From DATBMY01 sp036554605 (GTDB taxonomy: Bacteria > Acidobacteriota > Blastocatellia > UBA7656), in contig DATBMY010000149.1 of assembly GCA_036554605.1 (NCBI GenBank), forward strand, positions 1 to 7,671: a stretch of 7,671 bases of DNA, in the 5' to 3' direction. The notes under the pieces were generated by a model. It ran no database searches. It saw only the letters and a program-made list of their open reading frames with translations, and was not told the origin of the DNA. Numbering within the stretch: position 1 is the stretch's first letter; the number at the start of each line of letters is the position of its first letter. Made by a program: the position numbers and the translations under genes. Of this stretch, positions 1 to 6,198 are shown in pieces.

Positions 1-2526
1 CGCGTCGCCCGGCGGTCCATCGGGCGGGTCGGCCAGGAATTCATTTATCACCAGAGGGTCGCGCGCGATTATTCTCAGCGGCGCATCATTCGACACGCCC
101 GAATCGGGATTCTCTATCCTCAGTAAGACCTTTCCGACCCCTTGTGTAAGAGTCGCGGGGAGGATTGCGCCGGCGCGCGATTCGGAGATAAAGGATGCGC
201 GAATTGAATTCATCCGGCCGTCTTTGCTTGCCAGAACAGCAGCGCCGGGCCTGAACTTCATCCCCACAATCTCTATGCTTACTTCGCCCGCTCCCTCGAT
301 CACCGATTCGGGTTCTAACGCGTGTATCACAGGCGCGTCGGGCAGAACTCTAAAGACGGCTTCGTTCGACGCCGCATCCGAGCCGTTATGCACACGGACG
401 GCGCGCAGGCCCGGCATCTCGATAAGCGATGCCGGAACTTCAGCGCGCAGCTCCGTAGCCGATATGAAGGCAGTATCCATGAGCGCATCGCCAAAGCTCA
501 CGACTGCGCCACGCGCGAAGTTTGAGCCCGCGACCGTGATCGAAAACCGGGGCGATCCGGCAATCGCCTGCGCCGGAAAAATAGACGTTATGCGCGACGC
601 GGGCATTATGACTTCGAATGATCTATCTTCCGATAGCTGGCCGTCCCGGTTGCGCACGCGTATGTTGTGCGAGCCCGGAGTTGAAACGAGCGCGGCCGAA
701 ATTGCTGCCCTCAACTCGCGCCGGCTCGCGAAAGTAGTGGCGACCGGAAGGTCATCGACTAATGCCTGTGACCCGGGCTCGAAGTTCTCGCCCAGCAGAA
801 AGAGTGTGAATGCGCCCGTGCCGCTTATTATCACTTGCGGCAGCGCGGCGCTCAGTATAGGCGGGGGCGGATCGATACTGAGCGTGACCGCGTTGGAACG
901 GTTGCCGCCTTCGTTTCTTATATGCAAGTGGTGCTGGCCCGCGACGGAGGTGACGCCGCCGGGCACGCGTGCAATAAGCTCTGCCGGGCTTACGAACAGG
1001 GTCGCGACCGGCGCGGAATCTATAAAGGCGATTGATGATGGATCGAACCCGCTGCCGCGCACCGTCGCGTCAAAAGGTGGAGTTCCGAGCGGCGCGCTGG
1101 TTGGGATTATTTCGATAATGCGCGGCGCGGCGGTAAAGGGCGAGCCGTTGATTTGCGCGCCGGGAGAATAGAGTCGCCCGCCGCTTCCGGCAATAGTAGA
1201 GTGCGGCGCGAAGCGGCTGCCCGCGGAATCCGGGTTGCGGTTCATAGATTGATTGGCGCTTCCTTCGGCCGCGCCATACGAGACGGCTTCAACCGCGCGC
1301 GCTTCTCTATCGATCAAAGTTATAGTGTCGCCCGTGTTGTTGAGCGACAGCGGCGCGGTAAAGAGAAGCTCATTCGCCCGCGCGTTGCCGAACTCTCCCG
1401 CGGGCGAGCCACCTCCAAAGATGACCGCCGTTTCATTCGCGGGTATGACGGTACCGGGTGGAAAGGTGAATCGCAACCCGTCGCCGTCACGTATGGAGAA
1501 CCCGCCGACGTCGGCGGGCGAAGCCGCGCGGTTGATGATCTCTATGAACTCGTCATCGGAAGAGCTTCTGGCGCCGTCGCCGTTGGCATCGCCCGGAGGT
1601 CCATCGGGCGGATCGGCTAAAAACTCGTTTATGCCCACCGCGGCGAGCACGGTAAGCAGAGCCTGATTCGATAATGCGCCTCCGGGATTTCGGACCGTGA
1701 CTGCGCGAAGGGCGGGCGCGGATCTGAAAAGCGGCGGGATCTCGGCTTCAAGCTCGGTCGCGCTCAAGAAGAAAGTCTGGACCGCCACGCCGTCAATCTG
1801 TGCCTCGGAGTCCGCAGTAAAATTGCTTCCCTTCACGATGACGCTCAAGGGCTCATCCCCGACGATTACCGCATCGGGCAGCAGCAGATCAATGACGGGC
1901 GCGGTCGTGGTGAAAGGCAGGTGGTTTGCGCGAGCGCCCGGCGAAAAGAGGCTTCCCTGGCTTCCCGCGGCGCTTGAATGAGTCGTGAAATTGCCCGTCA
2001 CATCGGGGCTGCGCGTGACAGACTGGTTGGCGTTGCCTTCACTCGCGCCGAAAGTGAGCGAGGCGACTACCTGATTGGCGCCGTCTTTGATTGTGATAGT
2101 ATCGCCTCCGTTATTGAGCGAAAGCCCCGCGCCTCCGATTGAAAAGACGAGCCCGTTTTCAGCCGCGTTGCCAAAGGCTCCCGTGGGCATGCCGCCTCCA
2201 AAAACGACGGCCGCTTCGCCTGGCGGTATGATTTTGCCCGCGGGGATAGTGAACCGCACTTGCGCGGAGTCGCTTATGGTAAACCCGCCGATATTGAGCG
2301 GCGCAAAAGAGGCGTTGATTATTTCGATAAACTCGTCGGCCGTAGAATCTCGCGCGCCGTCGCCGTTGGCATCGCCCGGCAGACCGTCGGGCGGGTCGGC
2401 GAGGTATTCATTTATTACGAGGGGCGTGGCCTGAGTGACGCTGCTTGCCGTAAGGCTAAAGGCGATAAGCGCCAGGCACAGCGCGGTTGACAGGCAGACA
2501 AGGGGACATATCGATCTATTTTGCAT
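1..2526 (-). CDS. Secreted lamin-tail (LTD) / IPT-TIG repeat protein, 3' end missing
   Basis: The complement is open without a stop from an ATG at 2526-2524 to the window edge, giving 842 codons with the C terminus missing. Residues 1 to about 33 look like a signal peptide (MQNR, then a hydrophobic stretch at about 6-25, small residues to A33), so the product is probably exported. Domain order seen: LTD 1 (about 36-208, opening VINEYLADPPDG), one IPT/TIG-like Ig repeat (210-293), LTD 2 (297-466, opening VGINEFLADPPDG), four more IPT-like repeats (about 469-553, 556-643, 645-728, 732-816), then the start of LTD 3 at 826. The IPT repeats share features such as V.G.NF, a middle 'TELRAEVP'-like strand and 'VRN..G..SN'. 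Each LTD has a D-A-N-G-D-G acidic loop resembling calcium-binding loops (D52/N54/D56; D313/N315/D317). I infer a cell-surface or extracellular structural/adhesive role. No catalytic motif is visible, and any C-terminal sorting domain would lie outside the window. Confidence 0.88.
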   Translation of the reverse strand, partial: MQNRSICPLVCLSTALCLALIAFSLTASSVTQATPLVINEYLADPPDGLPGDANGDGARDSTADEFIEIINASFAPLNIGGFTISDSAQVRFTIPAGKIIPPGEAAVVFGGGMPTGAFGNAAENGLVFSIGGAGLSLNNGGDTITIKDGANQVVASLTFGASEGNANQSVTRSPDVTGNFTTHSSAAGSQGSLFSPGARANHLPFTTTAPVIDLLLPDAVIVGDEPLSVIVKGSNFTADSEAQIDGVAVQTFFLSATELEAEIPPLFRSAPALRAVTVRNPGGALSNQALLTVLAAVGINEFLADPPDGPPGDANGDGARSSSDDEFIEIINRAASPADVGGFSIRDGDGLRFTFPPGTVIPANETAVIFGGGSPAGEFGNARANELLFTAPLSLNNTGDTITLIDREARAVEAVSYGAAEGSANQSMNRNPDSAGSRFAPHSTIAGSGGRLYSPGAQINGSPFTAAPRIIEIIPTSAPLGTPPFDATVRGSGFDPSSIAFIDSAPVATLFVSPAELIARVPGGVTSVAGQHHLHIRNEGGNRSNAVTLSIDPPPPILSAALPQVIISGTGAFTLFLLGENFEPGSQALVDDLPVATTFASRRELRAAISAALVSTPGSHNIRVRNRDGQLSEDRSFEVIMPASRITSIFPAQAIAGSPRFSITVAGSNFARGAVVSFGDALMDTAFISATELRAEVPASLIEMPGLRAVRVHNGSDAASNEAVFRVLPDAPVIHALEPESVIEGAGEVSIEIVGMKFRPGAAVLASKDGRMNSIRASFISESRAGAILPATLTQGVGKVLLRIENPDSGVSNDAPLRIIARDPLVINEFLADPPDGPPGDA

Positions 2527-2533
2527 GGCGTAT

Positions 2534-2537
2534 CTCC
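2534..2537 (-). promoter_or_regulatory. Ribosome-binding site of the LTD/IPT gene, inside a small hairpin
   Basis: On the minus strand GGAG lies 7 nt before the ATG at 2526, which supports that start. The 14 nt immediately before the ATG (2540-2527) read GGCG-GAGATA-CGCC, so a 4-bp stem could place most of the Shine-Dalgarno in its loop and abut the start codon. A second small stem, CACC-GAAAA-GGTG, lies at 2563-2551. Both are short, and their regulatory meaning is inference. Confidence 0.55.
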
Positions 2538-2681
2538 GCCAATCGGGATTCACCTTTTCGGTGGTGGGATAATCCAGGGAGTTAAGCTCGAAGCTTTCGG
2601 CAAACGTAATCGATTGTGGCTCACCACTCATTGACGAAAAAAAATAGGACGGCGATGCAAGCCGGGCGCGGCCGCGGCCAC

Positions 2682-2710
2682 TTGAAAAAATGTGCGGGAT
2701 GAATCATCAT
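2682..2710 (+). promoter_or_regulatory. Weak candidate sigma70-type promoter for glpX
   Basis: TTGAAA (2682-2687, 5 of 6 to TTGACA) is followed after 17 nt by CATCAT (2705-2710, 4 of 6 to TATAAT). Spacing is ideal but the -10 box is poor. Transcription from here would begin near 2717 and would leave out the left arm of the inverted repeat at 2707-2716, so this promoter and an mRNA hairpin model for that repeat exclude each other. Confidence 0.25.
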
Positions 2711-2750
2711 CAGATGCCTTTCACTCGATAAACTGGAGGACATCTGATGA
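2707..2750 (+). repeat. 10-bp perfect inverted repeat enclosing the glpX ribosome-binding site and start codon
   Basis: TCATCAGATG at 2707-2716 is the exact reverse complement of CATCTGATGA at 2741-2750. The right arm contains the glpX ATG (2747-2749), and the 24-nt loop contains the Shine-Dalgarno GGAGGA (2735-2740). If the mRNA starts upstream of 2707, the pairing would bury the start codon in a stem. Alternatively the palindrome is a DNA operator. The repeat is seen directly; the function is inferred. Confidence 0.6.
2735..2740 (+). promoter_or_regulatory. Strong ribosome-binding site of glpX
   Basis: GGAGGA lies 6 nt before the ATG at 2747. It fixes the glpX start at that codon rather than at the in-frame ATG five codons later. 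Confidence 0.85.
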
Positions 2751-3793
2751 GCGAGCGGAGAATGGAGCACGAGCTTGGATTCGATTTTCTGCGCGTCGTT
2801 GAGGCGGCGGCCATCGCCTCCGCGCAGACCATGGGTCAGGGCGACAGAAAATACTCCGATCATGTCGCCGTAGAAGCTATGCGCGAAGCGATGGACTCCG
2901 TGCCCATGCGCGGCGAGATAGTAATCGGCGAAGGCGAGCGCGACGAAGCGCCCATGCTTTATATCGGCGAAAAGGTCGGCCTCGGTTACAAGAACGACGC
3001 CGGGGAGGGCGATAGATACCCCGAAGTCGACATCGCCGTAGACCCGCTGGAAGGAACGAACCTTTGCGCTACTGGTTCGGCCAACGCCATAGCGGTTATG
3101 GCCTGCGCCGAGAAGAACGGATTGCTGCGCGCGCCCGACATATATATGCAGAAGCTCATCGTCGGGCCGTCATCGAAGGGCGCCGTCGACCTTGACGCTT
3201 CGGTCAAGGATAACCTCCGCGCCATCGCGCGACGGCTCGACCGCGATATCGAAGACCTTGTAGTGATAGTGCTGGACCGCCCGCGCCATAAGAAGCTCAT
3301 AAACGACATACGCGAAGCGGGCGCTCGCATACGCCTCATCACGGACGGCGACCTGTCGGCCGGCATATCGGCCGCGGTGGCGGGCTCGGGCGTTCACGCC
3401 GTCATGGGCACCGGGGGCGCGCCGGAAGGAGTGCTCACGGCCGCGGCCATGAAATGTCTCAACGGGCAGATACTCGCGCGGTTCGTGATGAAAGAGCAGC
3501 TTGAAACGCTCGAAGACCGCAGCAAGATTCCGGAAGGCGTGGTCGAGCGTATGCAAGAGATGGGCATAAGCGATCCTTCGCGCATATACGACACGGATGA
3601 TCTCGCGCCCGGGCGCAAGATAATTTTCGCGGCGTCGGGCGTGACCGACGGGACGATCCTGCGCGGGGTGCGCTTCTTCGGCACGGGCATACGCACCTCT
3701 TCTATAATCATGGCGACCGAAAAGGCAAAGCGCGTCAGGTTCATCGACACGGTCCATGTCGAGGGAGGCCCCGACACGGTTGTTAGATTCTAA
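2747..3793 (+). CDS. glpX: Class II fructose-1,6-bisphosphatase (GlpX)
   Basis: This 348-residue cytoplasmic protein should hydrolyse fructose 1,6-bisphosphate to fructose 6-phosphate and phosphate, the committed step of gluconeogenesis. GlpX enzymes of some bacteria also act on sedoheptulose 1,7-bisphosphate. Family signatures are visible throughout: 'GQGDRK..D..AV.AMR' at 30-46 with a metal-binding Asp at D33, 'IVIGEGERDEAPMLYIGE' at 58-75, the lithium-sensitive phosphatase motif 'VDIAVDPLEGTNL' at 94-106 (D95, D99, E102, G103, T104), 'PDIYMQK' at 130-136, 'LITDGDLSAGI' at 197-207 and 'GTGGAPEGVL' at 221-230 (E227, a metal ligand position in the family). Length matches the family and all motifs are intact, so activity is expected with divalent metal (typically Mn2+ or Mg2+). 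Start is set by GGAGGA. It stands alone between a divergent gene and a 245-bp gap, so it is probably monocistronic. Confidence 0.97.
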   Translation: MSERRMEHELGFDFLRVVEAAAIASAQTMGQGDRKYSDHVAVEAMREAMDSVPMRGEIVIGEGERDEAPMLYIGEKVGLGYKNDAGEGDRYPEVDIAVDPLEGTNLCATGSANAIAVMACAEKNGLLRAPDIYMQKLIVGPSSKGAVDLDASVKDNLRAIARRLDRDIEDLVVIVLDRPRHKKLINDIREAGARIRLITDGDLSAGISAAVAGSGVHAVMGTGGAPEGVLTAAAMKCLNGQILARFVMKEQLETLEDRSKIPEGVVERMQEMGISDPSRIYDTDDLAPGRKIIFAASGVTDGTILRGVRFFGTGIRTSSIIMATEKAKRVRFIDTVHVEGGPDTVVRF

Positions 3794-3801
3794 CCCGGCA
3801 G

Positions 3802-3817
3802 ACAGGCGAGTGCCTGT
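3802..3817 (+). terminator. Small stem-loop just after glpX, doubtful terminator
   Basis: ACAGGC-GAGT-GCCTGT forms a perfect 6-bp stem with a 4-nt loop, 8 nt after the glpX stop. No run of T follows, so it is not a classical intrinsic terminator. It could be a 3'-end stabiliser or chance. Confidence 0.25.
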
Positions 3818-3847
3818 TGACGCTTTGCGCGATAAGTAATTCGTGGA

Positions 3848-3985
3848 GTCCCGCGGGGACGAAATGTTTATAGATAAGATGAACGATAAAGAATGAGCCC
3901 CCCAGGGGCGGCATAAACATTCCGCTCCTTCGGAGCTTGGATTCAATCCGCACATGTTTCTATAAATATCCCGCCCCTGCGGGGC
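3848..3985. repeat. Symmetrical four-hairpin element (REP/BIME-like)
   Basis: Four mini-palindromes have the same geometry, a 5-bp stem and a 3-nt loop: GTCCC-GCG-GGGAC (3848-3860), GCCCC-CCA-GGGGC (3897-3909), GCTCC-TTC-GGAGC (3924-3936) and GCCCC-TGC-GGGGC (3973-3985). Their spacers are 36, 14 and 36 nt, so the array is symmetrical about 3916/3917. The two 36-nt spacers are AT-rich and partly inverted copies: next to the outer hairpins they match at 12 of 16 positions around TTTATAGA. ATGTTTAT (3864-3871) recurs inverted as ATAAACAT (3913-3920). This looks like an interspersed intergenic repeat of REP/BIME type. The frame of the downstream gene is open back to a TTG at 3937 and would read through half of it, but that is probably not translated. 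A TTGGAT-18 nt-TATAAA promoter-like pair (3937-3942, 3961-3966) lies inside it. Confidence 0.75.
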
Positions 3986-4038
3986 CCTCACGCGAGAGCG
4001 TCGGCCAAACTCTTGTGCAAATTCTTTTGAGTAAAACC

Positions 4039-6198
4039 ATGCTGGCGATTAAGAGAGTCACTGCTATCATCCTGTCCGCTTTGATCATCAACGTTCCTCT
4101 TGCGGCCCAATCGCGCGACGCGCAATACACAAAGACGCCGTTGCTGCCGGATAAAGAGGTCGCGTTGCTTGCTTCCGAGATAAGCGGGCTTATCGCGAAG
4201 GACAACATCGTAGAGCTTTGCCGGTTTCACCGCGTGCAGGGATCGTCAGGCTTTTCGCGCGCCGCCGAGTTCATCGCCGCCAGGGCTAAAGAGTATGGGC
4301 TTGAGCAGGTCGAGATCGACCGGCTGCCGGCCGACGGCGTGAAGACTTATTACACGCTGCGCTCGACTCCGGGCTGGGAGGCCGAAAGCGGCCAGCTGTG
4401 GGAGGTCAGCCCGCGACGGGCGAAGATCGCCGATTACGAGGAGATGCGCGTGGCGCTCGCGGATTATTCGACGAGCGCGGAGGTGACGGCGGAGCTTATC
4501 GATGTAGGCGCCGGCACGTCGGCGAAGGATTACGAAGGCAAGGAGGTCAAGGGCCGCATAGTGCTTGCCGGCGGAAACGTCGCCGCGGTTCACGCTCAGG
4601 CGTGCGACGAGCGCGGCGCGGCGGGCATATTGAGCTATCAGCAGAACCAGACTACGGGCTGGTCTGGCGATTACAAGGAGAACGTGCGCTGGGGCCATCT
4701 GTCGCCCTATAACGCGAGCAACAGATTCGCCTTCATGATATCGCTCGGCGAGGCGAGAGAGTTTCAATCGCGGCTCGCGCGCGGCGAGCAGGTGAGCTTG
4801 CGCGCGGTGGTCAAGGCGGAAGTGAAGGCGGGGTTTTACGACGTGGTGACCGCGGTCATCCCGGGCACGGACGCCGCGGGCGAAGAGATAGTCTTTTCCT
4901 GTCACCTGTGCCATCAAAAGCCCGGCGCGAACGACAACGCATCGGGCGCGGCGGCGATACTCGAAGCGGCGCGCGCGCTGATGGCGTTGATACGCCGGGG
5001 CGAGATCGAGCGCCCCCGCCGCACGATACGCTTTATCTGGCCGCCGGAGATAAACGGCACGCTCGCTTACCTGGCCGAGCATCCGGAAATCGCGCGCCGC
5101 ATGAAGGCGGCGATCCACTGTGACATGGTGGGCGGCGATTTTTCGATAACGAAATCGGTCCTTCACGTCACGCACACGCCCGCCTCGCTCCCGAGCGCGG
5201 TCAACAGCGTGGGCGATGCGTTCGCCAGGTACGTGATCGAGGGAAGCCGGAAAGCGGCTTCCGGAGCCGGTTTCGCGGATTCTCTCATATCGCCGGGCGG
5301 GAGCAAAGATAGCCTTGTCGCCGACATCACTCCCTACGAGATGGGCTCGGACCACGACGTTTATCAGGAAGGATCGTTTCGGATACCGACGATATACCTG
5401 CGCGACTGGCCAGACGTTTTCATACACACGAACAACGACCGCCCTGAGAACATCGACCCGACAAAGATGAAGCGCTCTACTTTTATAGCCGCCGCGTCGG
5501 GCTATTTTCTGGCGCGCGCCGGGGCGCGCGAAGCTTCGCGGCTCGCCGACGAAGTATTTGCGACCGTCATGGCGCGGGTGCCGAAAGAGCGCGACCGCGC
5601 GCGGGCAATGGAAGCCCTCGACCCGGAGTCGGCGCGCAATCATATAATCCACGCGCTCGAACGCGACGCCGAAGCGATCTCGTCGGTGATGAGCTTTGCG
5701 CCGGGCGACGCGGGGCTTGAAGAGAAGGTCGAAGGACTCGTTGACCAGTTGAGCGGGGCGTGGCTGCTTTTGACGGGGCGGCTCACCCAGCAGCGCCGCG
5801 GCGACCGCGTGATCTTCACCATCGAGCAGAGAGAGCCCGCGCGAGCGCAGGCGAAACCGCGCAATCCTAAAGAGGCGTCGCGGCCGCGCACTATCGCGGG
5901 GAATTTCCAGCGCGTCCCGGCGCGCAAGGTTACCGGCCCCATGCAGGTCTATTATTTTAACTACATCTCGGACAACGCCAGCGGCGTCGACACGAGCATC
6001 GTCGAGCGCATAGCGGCGCGGCCCTCGGGCGAGATAATACTCTACGAGATATTGAACCTCGTCGACGGCAAGCGCACCGTTCAAGATATTCGCGATTACC
6101 TGTCGGCCGCCTACGGCGCGGTCACGGCCGAAGATGTAAACGATTACCTTGCGCTACTGGAAAAGATCGGAGTCGTGACGCTGGGGGATAAGAATTGA
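4039..6198 (+). CDS. Exported M28-family (DUF4910-like) zinc aminopeptidase with PA-like insert
   Basis: From the ATG at 4039 the product is 719 residues. Residues 1-23 form a clean signal peptide (MLAIKRV, hydrophobic 9-22, cleavage likely after A23), which is why I prefer this start over the upstream TTG codons at 3937 and 4027. After an N-terminal helical segment comes a PA-like insert (about 148-265, including 'VKGRIVLAGG' and 'ERGAAGILSY'). The peptidase core follows: 'CHLCHQKPGANDNASG' at 288-303 (H289, D299), 'WPPEINGT' at 334-341 (E337), 'HCDMVGGD' at 360-367 (D362), 'MGSDHDVY' at 435-442 and 'FIHTNND' at 461-467 (H463). These match in order the two-zinc ligands of M28 aminopeptidases. 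A Pro/Arg/Lys-rich linker (about 598-640) leads to a C-terminal winged-helix-like segment (655-715). It probably removes N-terminal residues from peptides in the periplasm or outside. Substrate is unknown. No good ribosome-binding site is visible. The stop overlaps the next gene by 4 nt. Confidence 0.85.
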   Translation: MLAIKRVTAIILSALIINVPLAAQSRDAQYTKTPLLPDKEVALLASEISGLIAKDNIVELCRFHRVQGSSGFSRAAEFIAARAKEYGLEQVEIDRLPADGVKTYYTLRSTPGWEAESGQLWEVSPRRAKIADYEEMRVALADYSTSAEVTAELIDVGAGTSAKDYEGKEVKGRIVLAGGNVAAVHAQACDERGAAGILSYQQNQTTGWSGDYKENVRWGHLSPYNASNRFAFMISLGEAREFQSRLARGEQVSLRAVVKAEVKAGFYDVVTAVIPGTDAAGEEIVFSCHLCHQKPGANDNASGAAAILEAARALMALIRRGEIERPRRTIRFIWPPEINGTLAYLAEHPEIARRMKAAIHCDMVGGDFSITKSVLHVTHTPASLPSAVNSVGDAFARYVIEGSRKAASGAGFADSLISPGGSKDSLVADITPYEMGSDHDVYQEGSFRIPTIYLRDWPDVFIHTNNDRPENIDPTKMKRSTFIAAASGYFLARAGAREASRLADEVFATVMARVPKERDRARAMEALDPESARNHIIHALERDAEAISSVMSFAPGDAGLEEKVEGLVDQLSGAWLLLTGRLTQQRRGDRVIFTIEQREPARAQAKPRNPKEASRPRTIAGNFQRVPARKVTGPMQVYYFNYISDNASGVDTSIVERIAARPSGEIILYEILNLVDGKRTVQDIRDYLSAAYGAVTAEDVNDYLALLEKIGVVTLGDKN
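6183..6188 (+). promoter_or_regulatory. Ribosome-binding site supporting a TTG start for the methyltransferase
   Basis: GGGGGA inside the end of the peptidase gene lies 6 nt before TTG at 6195. An in-frame TAA at 6189-6191 prevents any earlier start, and the first in-frame ATG (6360) falls after the conserved QFFTPP motif, so TTG at 6195 is the most plausible start. Confidence 0.55.

Larger units (their letters stand above)
2527..2746. other. Divergent intergenic region between the LTD gene and glpX
   Basis: These 220 bp separate two genes transcribed away from each other, so both promoters should be here. Visible contents are the two ribosome-binding sites, an eight-A run (2637-2644), a GC palindromic block containing GCGGCCGC (2668-2675), a weak glpX promoter candidate and the inverted repeat at 2707-2750. 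I see no convincing minus-strand promoter, coding frame or RNA gene. Confidence 0.7.
3794..4038. other. Intergenic region between glpX and the M28 peptidase
   Basis: These 245 bp hold the small stem-loop after glpX, the four-hairpin element at 3848-3985 and about 50 bp of leader before the ATG at 4039. No strong Shine-Dalgarno is visible before that ATG, and no RNA gene is recognised. Confidence 0.7.

Noticed and set aside
224..1171. Plus-strand open frame (315 codons) opposite the LTD/IPT gene
   Set aside because: It is low-complexity in Ser/Ala/Pro with no domain, while the minus strand carries one continuous frame with repeated Ig-like and LTD modules.
2661..2680. GC palindromes (GCGGCCGC and overlaps) as a terminator or operator
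   Set aside because: They sit upstream of both divergent genes where no terminator is expected and have no T run. They are probably chance in GC-rich DNA.
3848..3985. CRISPR array
   Set aside because: The repeats are short 5-bp palindromes of differing sequence, in mirror rather than direct order and with unequal spacers (36, 14, 36). No cas gene is nearby.
3170..3991. Minus-strand open frames opposite glpX and into the intergenic region
   Set aside because: They shadow a highly conserved enzyme gene and have no ribosome-binding site or recognisable product.
3937..4038. TTG-initiated N-terminal extension of the peptidase
   Set aside because: It would translate half of the hairpin repeat and place 34 residues before an excellent signal peptide. 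The ATG at 4039 is more credible.
4246..6084. Long minus-strand open frame (612 codons) opposite the peptidase gene
   Set aside because: It is rich in Arg, Ala and Val with no recognisable motif, typical of the antisense frame of a GC-rich gene. The plus strand has complete M28 motifs and a signal peptide.
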